DNA of 19,181 bases, from contig JANQTK010000147.1 of NCBI GenBank assembly GCA_030731695.1, positions 1 through 19,181 of the forward strand, written 5' to 3'. Source of the DNA: Polaribacter sp. GTDB taxonomy: Bacteria > Bacteroidota > Bacteroidia > Flavobacteriales > Flavobacteriaceae. Below the pieces are notes generated by a model, which was not told the origin of the DNA, searched no databases, and was given only the letters and a program-made list of their open reading frames with translations. A program made the position numbers and the translations under genes. The first letter of the stretch is position 1. Each line of letters begins with the position of its first letter. Positions 1 to 6,980 of the stretch are shown here, piece by piece.

Positions 1-20
1 AAAAGTAATGTTTTTTTCAT
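1..20 (-). CDS. 5' end of a gene running off the left edge, probably an exported protein
   Basis: Only six full codons are visible, reading MKKTLL, which looks like the start of a bacterial signal peptide. The start is the ATG at 18-20. It lies about 65 bases downstream of a well-formed -7 box and tandem operator on the same strand, so this gene is probably the first gene of another transcript in the same regulon. In alginate loci of flavobacteria this position often holds a SusC-like TonB receptor or another lyase, but nothing here identifies the product. Confidence 0.5.
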
Positions 21-50
21 AAGAGTGAGTTTAAAAAGTTTATGTTTGAT

Positions 51-86
51 TGGTATTCCAAACTGGATAACCAATTTGGTTTTCCA
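51..86 (-). promoter_or_regulatory. Operator A: three tandem TGG-N4-CCA units
   Basis: Three 10-bp pseudo-palindromic units lie at 51-60, 64-73 and 77-86, separated by 3 bp, giving a period of 13 bp. Read on the minus strand they are TGGAAAACCA, TGGTTATCCA and TGGAATACCA. The first unit overlaps the -7 box by exactly two bases, as at the other two operators in the window. The unit resembles operators of FadR-type GntR regulators such as UxuR/ExuR (core TTGGTATACCAA). GntR-type control of alginate operons is known in flavobacteria. The regulator gene is not in the window. Confidence 0.78.
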
Positions 87-114
87 AAAATACAATTTTA
101 TTTGGATTATCAAA
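85..114 (-). promoter_or_regulatory. Promoter of the left-edge gene (Bacteroidetes type)
   Basis: On the minus strand a -7 box TATTTTTG (85-92, consensus TAnnTTTG) is preceded after 18 bases by TTTG (111-114), matching the -33/-7 arrangement of Bacteroidetes sigma-A promoters. It points to the gene starting at base 20. Operator A begins inside the -7 box and covers the presumed transcription start, which suggests repression by occlusion. Confidence 0.65.
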
Positions 115-123
115 ATTTATTTT

Positions 124-148
124 AAAAAACTATTAATTAAATAGTTTT
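124..148 (-). terminator. Terminator after the T9SS PL6 gene
   Basis: Nine-base arms at 126-134 and 140-148 (AAAACTATT / AATAGTTTT) enclose a 5-base loop. Read on the minus strand the hairpin ends in a run of six T. It lies about 40 bases beyond the stop codon of the gene ending at 185 and just before the next promoter, so it separates two transcripts. The stem is AT-rich and therefore weak. Confidence 0.55.
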
Positions 149-184
149 GTTAGTTTAAATTGAAATAAAATTAATTCCTAAATT

Positions 185-2830
185 CTATTTTGTTATAGTA
201 ATAATTTTTGAAACGGAGTTTTGCTCATCATCAACTTTAATAATGTATAAACCATTTTTTAGATTGGATACATCTAGAGTGGAATTTTGAGTAGATTTTG
301 ATATTTTTTTTCCTAGTATTTTTCGTCCATCAATTGTATAAATAGCTATCTCTTTTATGAGTTGATTTGTGTTTTTAATGTAAAGAATATCTTTTGCTGG
401 AATAGGAAAAATTGCTAATTCATTTATTGGTTTTACATCATTTACAGATAAAATTGATGAACCATAAAACTCTATTTCGCCAACTGCACTCCATACACTT
501 TTTCTAGTATCTCCATCACTATTAAATCTACCAAAACCTATTAATTTTATAAAACGAGCATTTAAACCACTAGAAATTTCAAATTGATTAAAATCTGTTG
601 TACTTGTTGCAGATAACAATAAATCTGCTGAAACAGGAAGTATTTTAGTAAAATCTGAAGCATCTGTTCCTGTTGATGAAGCCCATATTTGAAAACCAAA
701 AGGGTCTGCTTTGTTTGTAGTTGTGTACTGTATCATGTTTACAGTATGTACACTACCTAAATCGTAAATAATGAACTCTCCATCACCTTTATAATCACCA
801 GAAACAATTGCATCATCATCTGCAGCCCAAACTGTACCATTGTCTTTATCTAAAGTATTGGTTGCATAATTTGTTTTTCCATTACCAACTTCTTGTTTTG
901 AAAAAGAATGTACACTTACTGGGTCATTTGCATCACCTGTATTTATTAAATTGTAGTTGCTAGTTAAATCTGCTCCATTTTGTGTTACAGATAAAGTTCT
1001 TACAATATTATCACCACCAGCAACTTGTGTAAAAGTAATAGTACCTGTTCTTGAACTTGTTGTATCGTTTTTGGTAACTGTTACAGAAACTGTTGCATTT
1101 CCTGTTCCTGAATTGGTATTAATAGTAATCCAAGCATCATTTGAAACGGCTGTCCAACCTACATTTGCAGTTACTGTAACATCATAACTGCCAGCTAAAG
1201 GATCTAAGGCAGATAAACCACTAACTGTTAAAGATTCTATTACTGCAATTGTACAATCTCCATTTGTTATGCTTGCTCCTGTGTTATCTACAAAACAAGC
1301 ACCTATTCCATAACCAACCATAGTATCAGTAGTTGGTGTATAAGAACCCATATCTGCACCTTTTCCTGTTGCTCCTGAGAAAGTAAAAACTTCACCATTG
1401 GCAGTTGCTACAATGCCTGCTTCTTCAGAGAAACCAGTTGTTGTTGCACCCAAAGATGTTCCTGTAAAAACATTTCCAGAATAGGTTAAACCTTTACCTA
1501 AATTAGTAAAAGCAGTTTCACTATCACCAGAAATAACAGCGGTTAAATTTGGATCTGCATTTGCAAAGTAAATTAAGTTGTTAGTAACTGTTCCTGTTGG
1601 ATCTGTAGATCCTTTATCTTCATTATAAAATAATGGGGCATTTGTATTTACTAAAGTATTGTTAGCAACATTTATATTTATTACTTTTTGATAATCGCTA
1701 GAAACATTATCTGCTGTACAAGTAACATCAGCATTTGCACTTCCACCTAAAAAAGTAAAACCATTATTCCATTTTGCACCACTATTTACTGCAATACAAT
1801 CTTGTATATAATTATTTGTAATTGTATGCTCACTATCTACAATTCTTATACCTCCTGTACCATCTACATCTTCTCCTAAAAAGTAGTTACCATCTACAAT
1901 TGCATAAGAACCGTGTCTTAAAACTAAAGAACCTCTACATCTTCTAAAAGTATTATTCGTAAACGTATTTCCTTTACTTTTATTAGTGATGATTTCGTTT
2001 TCTCCATCAGATTGTACAAAATAGTTGTTACTTACAATGGCATTGCTATTTACCATTTGATAAGAGCTAGTTCCTAAACGTATGGTTTCACTATCACCTG
2101 AGTTAGAATAAGGATCGCCATTTGCTTTAGTGTAAGGATATAATTCTGTTATTTTAGAATAATTAAAGAAATAGTTATTTAATATTTTATGGCCTACTTC
2201 TGTACAACTAGTGTTTAAATTATCATTATCTTCATCTGGAAAAGCATTGTAAGCATATTCTCCTAAAATTATTGCACCTGCAGTAACTTTATTCATAAAT
2301 GAGCAATTTATTACAGTATTGTATGTTCCATAGAGCACAATCCATCTGTGTTTTGGAATTTGTTCATCAGCTAAATCATCTGCTAGTTCACTGGTTTCAA
2401 CTCCTAAACCATCAATTACACAGTTTTGAATTGTACTATGATGTGCAAAATCTTGGCCATTTCTAAATTCGATAAAATTACTTGCACCATAACCACCTTT
2501 CCAATGAAAGCCATCTACAACTAAATATTCTCCTGTTGCTATTTTGGTTCCATTATCAGATTCACCTCCAATAGTTAAACGTGGGCCTCCAGTAAAAATA
2601 ACTCCTCCAGGAGTTTCTGCTCTAAAAGTTACAGGGTTTTCAGCAGTACCAGAACCTAAAAAAATGATTCTTTCATCTGTTGTATACACACCATTTTTTA
2701 AAATGATAACATCTCCTGCTTGATAAATTACATTTCTTAAATCTTCTGGATCATCAATAGTATAAGTCATATTTTGACCCACTATAGAAATAGAAAATAA
2801 CAACAATAATAGTAGTGTAATTTTTTTCAT
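185..2830 (-). CDS. Secreted PL6 alginate lyase with BACON-like, CBM32-like and T9SS sorting domains
   Basis: An 881-residue modular enzyme of the PL6 (chondroitinase B/AlyGC-type) parallel beta-helix family, predicted to cleave alginate by beta-elimination outside the cell. A signal peptide covers residues 1-19. The PL6 helix spans about 22-500, with the Lys/Arg catalytic pair K284 (in NEIITNKS) and R305 (in LVLRHG), spaced 21 residues apart as in the other PL6 proteins here. The helix ends near the GADMGS stretch at 491-496. Residues ~530-618 resemble a BACON domain. Residues ~625-792 look like a discoidin/CBM32-type carbohydrate-binding module (DNGTVWAADDD, FIKLIGFG). Residues ~805-881 are a type A T9SS C-terminal sorting domain (LAIFPIPAKD, LKNGLYIIKV). 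The gene has its own promoter and operator and a terminator behind it, so it can be expressed separately from the operon upstream. The exact substrate (G, M or MG blocks) cannot be told. Confidence 0.9.
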   Translation of the reverse strand: MKKITLLLLLLFSISIVGQNMTYTIDDPEDLRNVIYQAGDVIILKNGVYTTDERIIFLGSGTAENPVTFRAETPGGVIFTGGPRLTIGGESDNGTKIATGEYLVVDGFHWKGGYGASNFIEFRNGQDFAHHSTIQNCVIDGLGVETSELADDLADEQIPKHRWIVLYGTYNTVINCSFMNKVTAGAIILGEYAYNAFPDEDNDNLNTSCTEVGHKILNNYFFNYSKITELYPYTKANGDPYSNSGDSETIRLGTSSYQMVNSNAIVSNNYFVQSDGENEIITNKSKGNTFTNNTFRRCRGSLVLRHGSYAIVDGNYFLGEDVDGTGGIRIVDSEHTITNNYIQDCIAVNSGAKWNNGFTFLGGSANADVTCTADNVSSDYQKVININVANNTLVNTNAPLFYNEDKGSTDPTGTVTNNLIYFANADPNLTAVISGDSETAFTNLGKGLTYSGNVFTGTSLGATTTGFSEEAGIVATANGEVFTFSGATGKGADMGSYTPTTDTMVGYGIGACFVDNTGASITNGDCTIAVIESLTVSGLSALDPLAGSYDVTVTANVGWTAVSNDAWITINTNSGTGNATVSVTVTKNDTTSSRTGTITFTQVAGGDNIVRTLSVTQNGADLTSNYNLINTGDANDPVSVHSFSKQEVGNGKTNYATNTLDKDNGTVWAADDDAIVSGDYKGDGEFIIYDLGSVHTVNMIQYTTTNKADPFGFQIWASSTGTDASDFTKILPVSADLLLSATSTTDFNQFEISSGLNARFIKLIGFGRFNSDGDTRKSVWSAVGEIEFYGSSILSVNDVKPINELAIFPIPAKDILYIKNTNQLIKEIAIYTIDGRKILGKKISKSTQNSTLDVSNLKNGLYIIKVDDEQNSVSKIITITK

Positions 2831-2858
2831 TTTATTGGTTCTTTAAGCCTGTTTTTTT

Positions 2859-2881
2859 TGGTTTACCAAACTGGTTTACCA
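2859..2881 (-). promoter_or_regulatory. Operator B: two identical TGG-N4-CCA units
   Basis: Two perfect copies of TGGTAAACCA (minus-strand reading) lie at 2859-2868 and 2872-2881 with a 3-bp GTT spacer, so the period is 13 bp. This is the cleanest copy of the motif in the window and matches the FadR/GntR half-site pattern TGGTnnACCA. The upstream unit shares two bases with the -7 box, and the pair extends over the presumed transcription start of the T9SS PL6 gene, about 30 bases before its ATG. Confidence 0.82.
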
Positions 2882-2887
2882 AAAATA
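2880..2887 (-). promoter_or_regulatory. -7 box of the T9SS PL6 gene promoter
   Basis: The minus strand reads TATTTTTG, a full match to the Bacteroidetes TAnnTTTG consensus, 50 bases before the start codon at 2830. No clear TTTG is seen at the -33 position; the nearest similar sequence is TTTC inside an AT-rich inverted repeat. A weak -33 with an overlapping operator suggests a regulated promoter. Confidence 0.65.
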
Positions 2888-2899
2888 AAAATTAAAATG

Positions 2900-2926
2900 A
2901 ATAAATGAAATTATTTTTCATTTATT
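2900..2926 (-). terminator. AT-rich inverted repeat between the SDR gene and promoter B, possible operon terminator
   Basis: Perfect 11-base arms AATAAATGAAA (2900-2910) and TTTCATTTATT (2916-2926) enclose a 5-base loop, 32 bases downstream of the SDR stop codon. A T-rich tract follows on the minus strand. It may end the nine-gene operon, but the stem holds only one G/C pair, and it overlaps the -33 area of the next promoter, so it could instead be a protein-binding site. Confidence 0.35.
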
Positions 2927-2957
2927 TAAAAAAAATGATTATCCATTCTTAAAATAA

Positions 2958-3728
2958 CTACATGTTATATACACCTCCATTAATATCTAATGTGGCTCCT
3001 GTTATAAAACCATCATATTCAGAAGCTAAAAATAAAACTGCACGTGCAACATCATCTGAATTTCCTGCTCTTTGAATTGGAATTTCTGATATTGTTTTTA
3101 CAGCCGATTCTTTGGTGGTATGAGTGTTGTGAAAAGACGTTCCTAAAATTAATCCAGGAGCAACTGCATTTACTCTAATACCTAGTGGGCCTAATTCTCC
3201 AGAAAGTGCTCTTGTAAAAGTTAAAATTGCTCCTTTACTGGTAGAATATACCAAAGAGCCTGCATGACCTCCTTTTCTTCCTGCAAGTGATGCTAAATTT
3301 ACAATACTACTATTTTTATTTTTTGATAAATAAGGTGCTGCAGCTCTTGTAACAAACATCATAGAAGTAAGATTGACATCCATAACTTTGTGCCAAAATT
3401 CAGTTTCCATTTCATTAAGCAGTTTACGTGCAACTAGAGAACCAGCATTATTTATTAAAATATCTAAATTGCCAAAGGCTTCTATAGTTTTTTCTACTAA
3501 TAAATTTGCATCATTTTCATTTGTTAAATCTCCAGAAATCGCAATCGCATTTAAACCTTTGTCTTTTGCATACTTTACTAATTCTTTGGCAGCTTCTGCA
3601 CTAGAAAAATAGTGGATAGCTACATTGGCTCCAGCATTAATAAAATGCTTTGTAATTGCTTCTCCAATACCTTGAGCACCAGCAGTTATTAATATATTTT
3701 TTCCTAAAAGTTTATTATTATTTATCAT
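2958..3728 (-). CDS. SDR-family oxidoreductase, candidate DEH (4-deoxy-5-hexulose uronate) reductase
   Basis: A 256-residue classical short-chain dehydrogenase/reductase of normal family length, cytoplasmic. The cofactor motif TAGAQGIG is at 15-22, NNAG at 93-96, catalytic Ser147 in NLASLAG, Tyr161 and Lys165 in YSTSK, and the PG motif at 191-192. The second beta strand ends in HYFSS with no acidic residue, which favours NADP(H) over NAD(H), though no arginine is present either, so this is a weak inference. SDRs in flavobacterial alginate loci reduce the unsaturated-uronate product DEH to 2-keto-3-deoxygluconate, and that is the leading guess. Its neighbours, a gluconokinase/6-phosphogluconate dehydrogenase fusion and a transporter-like protein, make a ketogluconate- or gluconate-type reductase/dehydrogenase a real alternative. 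It is the last gene of the main operon, 52 bases after the Nramp-like gene. Confidence 0.85.
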   Translation of the reverse strand: MINNNKLLGKNILITAGAQGIGEAITKHFINAGANVAIHYFSSAEAAKELVKYAKDKGLNAIAISGDLTNENDANLLVEKTIEAFGNLDILINNAGSLVARKLLNEMETEFWHKVMDVNLTSMMFVTRAAAPYLSKNKNSSIVNLASLAGRKGGHAGSLVYSTSKGAILTFTRALSGELGPLGIRVNAVAPGLILGTSFHNTHTTKESAVKTISEIPIQRAGNSDDVARAVLFLASEYDGFITGATLDINGGVYNM

Positions 3729-3780
3729 TATATAAATCGTTTATTGTAAGTTTAAATTGTTGATTTTATTGTATCCACTT

Positions 3781-5055
3781 TTAAAAATAATCAAATAATG
3801 CAAGAGCACCATTATAAGAAATTACCAAAGAAAAAAACAGAGCAGCATACATGCCAATAAATACGCCAAGACTCGTTTTATAATTACTCATTACTTTTTT
3901 ACTACTTAATAAAAGGATAATTCCCAAAATTACAATTGGCAAAACAAACACATTAAATACTTGCGATAAAATTTGAATTTCGATAGGATTACCACCAAAT
4001 ACAGGACCAATTAGTGCTACTAAACAAGCAATTGCTGTAATTATTCTAAATTGACGAGAATTAGTATCTAAAATTCCTGATTGGTAATCTGCCACCAATA
4101 ATGGCGCAATTAGCAAACATGGGAAAATGGATGATAAACCAGCACTTAAAGCACCAAAAAAGAAAATAGTTACTGCCCATTTACCTGCAACTGGTTCTAA
4201 AGTATTTGCCATATCTAATACTTGAGTAACAGCTTTGCCTTGGTAAAATAAAGCTCCAGCTGCAACTGCCATAATTGTAGCACTTATTACAAATATTAAA
4301 ACTGCAGCTGTAATAGAATCTTTTTTCTGTTGTTTTAAATTAACCATAGTCCATCCTTTTCCTTTTATAAATAATGGACGTGATAAAAACGTAGCAGCTG
4401 CCATTGTTGTACCTACAAATGCTGCAACCAACATTTTACCTCCAGGAACATCTGGTATTGTTGGTAAAAATCCTTGAACAATATCTATAGAAAGCGGCTG
4501 AACAAAACACAGGGATAATAAAAAAGACAACCCCATTAAACTTACAAAAATAACCAGTATTTTTTCAAAAAAAGTATACTTACCCACCAACATTAACAAG
4601 TAAAAGGTTACTATAATTAGAATGGCAATTATTAAAACGGTTTCATATTTAAAACCATTTAAATCATGAAAATTTATAGCTAGTATTTCAAAAATAATGT
4701 TAGATGAAATTCCTAAAATACCCATTAAAGAATTCCATTGTCCAAAAGTAATTCCAACAATAATTAATAACGCTAATATTTTACCATATTTAAAATGTTT
4801 TTTAAAACCAAATAGTGCTGTTTCGCCTGTTATTAAAGCATAGTTTCCATAGGCGAACATTAATACCCCAGAAAAAACACAACTTAATAAAAGCACCCAT
4901 AATAATTGCATATTAAACTTGCTTCCAGCAACAATCATAGAAGTTACGCTACCTGTACCAATTGTATAACCAATTGCAAAAATACCTGGACCAAAACCCA
5001 ATACAATAGCAATTAGTTTTTTATAAAAAGGTTTTTTAGTCTTCGGTGATTCCAT
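3781..5055 (-). CDS. Divergent Nramp-fold membrane transporter lacking the metal-binding motifs
   Basis: A 424-residue polytopic inner-membrane protein with about 11 hydrophobic segments and no signal peptide, of Nramp/MntH length and pattern. The first membrane segment (GFGPGIFAIGYTIGTGS, 20-36) aligns with the Nramp TM1, but the metal-coordinating DPGN is replaced by IGTG (residues 32-35). The TM6 region (AAFVGTTMAAATFLSR, 211-226) aligns with Nramp TM6, but the MPH motif is replaced by AAA (219-221). Automated annotation would probably call it a divalent-metal transporter, yet the residues that bind Mn/Fe are missing. It lies between the GntK-Gnd and SDR genes (gaps of 23 and 52 bases), so uptake of a sugar acid or other organic substrate is a plausible but unproven role. 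The assignment to the fold is from sequence pattern only. Confidence 0.75.
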   Translation of the reverse strand: MESPKTKKPFYKKLIAIVLGFGPGIFAIGYTIGTGSVTSMIVAGSKFNMQLLWVLLLSCVFSGVLMFAYGNYALITGETALFGFKKHFKYGKILALLIIVGITFGQWNSLMGILGISSNIIFEILAINFHDLNGFKYETVLIIAILIIVTFYLLMLVGKYTFFEKILVIFVSLMGLSFLLSLCFVQPLSIDIVQGFLPTIPDVPGGKMLVAAFVGTTMAAATFLSRPLFIKGKGWTMVNLKQQKKDSITAAVLIFVISATIMAVAAGALFYQGKAVTQVLDMANTLEPVAGKWAVTIFFFGALSAGLSSIFPCLLIAPLLVADYQSGILDTNSRQFRIITAIACLVALIGPVFGGNPIEIQILSQVFNVFVLPIVILGIILLLSSKKVMSNYKTSLGVFIGMYAALFFSLVISYNGALALFDYF

Positions 5056-5078
5056 AATTTTTAATTGTTATTTACTAA

Positions 5079-6980
5079 TTATTCAATCCAATTTGTATGG
5101 TAATTTTTTGATGATGCATCATTTAATTTTTGATAGGTATGTGCACCAAAAAAATCTCTTTGTGCTTGAATTACATTTGCTGAGGAATATTCTGTAGTAA
5201 TTCCGTTTAAAAACTGAACAGCTTCTGTTAAAACAGGTGTTGTAAGATCGTTTAAAACACATTCAGAAACTACTTTTTTTGCAGCGGGTCTGTATTGTTT
5301 AACTATAGTTTCCAATGTTAAATTGGTTAAAATGTTAGTTGTTTCTTTAAAAACACCCACTAAATCTTGCATTAAAGTAGATTTTATAATGCAACCTGCT
5401 GTCCAAATTCTTGCAATTTCACTTAAATTAAGATTCCAAGAAAATTTAGAAGAAGCTTCTTCAATTAATTTAAAACCTTGATAATGATTCATAATTCTTG
5501 CAAATTGATAGGCTTCTAAGACTTCTTTATTAGTTGCATTTATTGTTGATGATTTTGATTCTGTATACTTTTTATTCAATTCAATACGCTCATCTTTATA
5601 AAAAGAAATATAACGCGAAAACAAAGCAGAGGCAATTAATGTACTTGGTACACCTAGTTCTGCAGAGGCAATGGTTGTCCAGTTTCCTGTACCTTTATTA
5701 CCAGCTTTATCTAGTATTTTTTTTACTAGCCATTCATCATTTTCTTTTTTCCTAAAAATGGATGTTGTAATGTTTAGCAAATAACTATCAGCAGTAGATT
5801 TCCAACTTTCTAAAGTGTTTGCTATTTCATCAGGATTTTGTCCTAAGTTTTCTAGAATAGTACAAACCTCTGCCAACAATTGCATTTCTGCATATTCAAT
5901 ACCATTATGAACCATTTTTATAAAATGACCACTTCCTTCTGAACCTATATACACACAACAAGGCAAATTATTTTTGTCTTTTGCAGCTATGGTTTCTAGA
6001 TAAAATTGAACTTTTTTGTAAGCTTCTAAATCACCACTTGGCATAATTGATGGCCCTTTTAAAGCACCTTCTTCTCCTCCAGAAACTCCTGCTCCAATAA
6101 AATGGATTTTTTTATTTTTTAGGTATTCAAATCTCTTTTTGGTTTCTAGATAATTAGAATTTCCTCCATCAATTAAAATATCATTTTCTGCTAAATGTGG
6201 TAATAAATCTTCGATAACAATATCTGTAGTTTTACCTGCATTTACCATTAACATTATTTTTCTAGGTTGTTGCAAAGAATTTACAAAACCAGCAATATCA
6301 TCAAATGCTTTGGCTGTAGATAACTCTTTATGTTCTGCTTTAAAATTAATAGCAATGTTTTCTTCTACACCTTTTACATGTCTATTAAATATCGAAATTT
6401 CAAAACCATTATTGGCTAAATTTCTAGCCAAACTTTTTCCCATAACTCCTAAACCAAACAATCCAAATTCTGATGTTGTCATTAATTTTTCTTTAATTGT
6501 TTGTATAATTATTTCTGGTTTTAAGTTGATATCAATTTGCAAAGCATATGCAGGGATTTCCAAAATATCAAATTGTGACTTTAATAATTCTGCTGGCATA
6601 AAATGATTTGCTCTGCTATTTAATCTTTCCAATATGTGATTAAATGTACCAGATAAATGAATCCATTTCGATTGATTTTCTATAAAATTGCATAAAATAT
6701 TTCTGTATTTTTCTTTTAAGGCAGAACAAGCAATAATGCAACTATTTCTTAAAACTTGCTTTTTTGCTAAATCGTTTAAAGTGATTAACCAACTTTGTCT
6801 GTCATCATCATTTAAAGCAATTCCATTGCTCATTTTTTTAATATTACCTTCAGGATGAAAATCATCACCATCAAAAAAAGGAATATTTAAATCTTGAGAA
6901 AGTAATTTCCCAATGGTGCTTTTTCCACATCCAGAAACACCAAGTATAAAAATTACTTTGTTCAATTTGTCTTTTTTCAT
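5079..6980 (-). CDS. Bifunctional gluconokinase / 6-phosphogluconate dehydrogenase fusion
   Basis: A 633-residue cytoplasmic fusion. Residues 1-166 form a GntK-type gluconokinase with Walker A GVSGCGKST (14-22), the FDGDDFHP motif (36-43) and LNDDDRQSWL (56-65). Residues ~167-633 form a full 6-phosphogluconate dehydrogenase: dinucleotide motif GLGVMG (176-181), GAGVSGGEEGALKGPSIMPSG starting at 296, catalytic Lys355 with HNGIEY (358-363), KDER (462-465) and a C-terminal RDFFGAHTY (608-616). Together they would turn gluconate into 6-phosphogluconate and then ribulose 5-phosphate, CO2 and reduced nicotinamide cofactor. The usual GTGKWT motif reads GTGNWT (430-435), so a lysine that contacts the substrate phosphate in characterised enzymes is Asn433. 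Met167 could once have been the start of a separate dehydrogenase, but the frame is continuous. Its ATG overlaps the stop of the PL6/PL7 chimera by four bases (ATGA), implying translational coupling. This pathway is unexpected in an alginate operon. Confidence 0.88.
   Translation of the reverse strand: MKKDKLNKVIFILGVSGCGKSTIGKLLSQDLNIPFFDGDDFHPEGNIKKMSNGIALNDDDRQSWLITLNDLAKKQVLRNSCIIACSALKEKYRNILCNFIENQSKWIHLSGTFNHILERLNSRANHFMPAELLKSQFDILEIPAYALQIDINLKPEIIIQTIKEKLMTTSEFGLFGLGVMGKSLARNLANNGFEISIFNRHVKGVEENIAINFKAEHKELSTAKAFDDIAGFVNSLQQPRKIMLMVNAGKTTDIVIEDLLPHLAENDILIDGGNSNYLETKKRFEYLKNKKIHFIGAGVSGGEEGALKGPSIMPSGDLEAYKKVQFYLETIAAKDKNNLPCCVYIGSEGSGHFIKMVHNGIEYAEMQLLAEVCTILENLGQNPDEIANTLESWKSTADSYLLNITTSIFRKKENDEWLVKKILDKAGNKGTGNWTTIASAELGVPSTLIASALFSRYISFYKDERIELNKKYTESKSSTINATNKEVLEAYQFARIMNHYQGFKLIEEASSKFSWNLNLSEIARIWTAGCIIKSTLMQDLVGVFKETTNILTNLTLETIVKQYRPAAKKVVSECVLNDLTTPVLTEAVQFLNGITTEYSSANVIQAQRDFFGAHTYQKLNDASSKNYHTNWIE

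Noticed and set aside
957..1187. Plus-strand open frame inside the T9SS PL6 gene
   Set aside because: Antisense shadow of the BACON-like region; valine/threonine-rich product without family features, while the minus strand codes a recognisable protein.
5079..6482. Independent 6PGDH gene starting at internal Met167
   Set aside because: The frame is continuous with the kinase domain, with no stop or intergenic sequence, so a fusion is the simpler reading; an internal start cannot be excluded.
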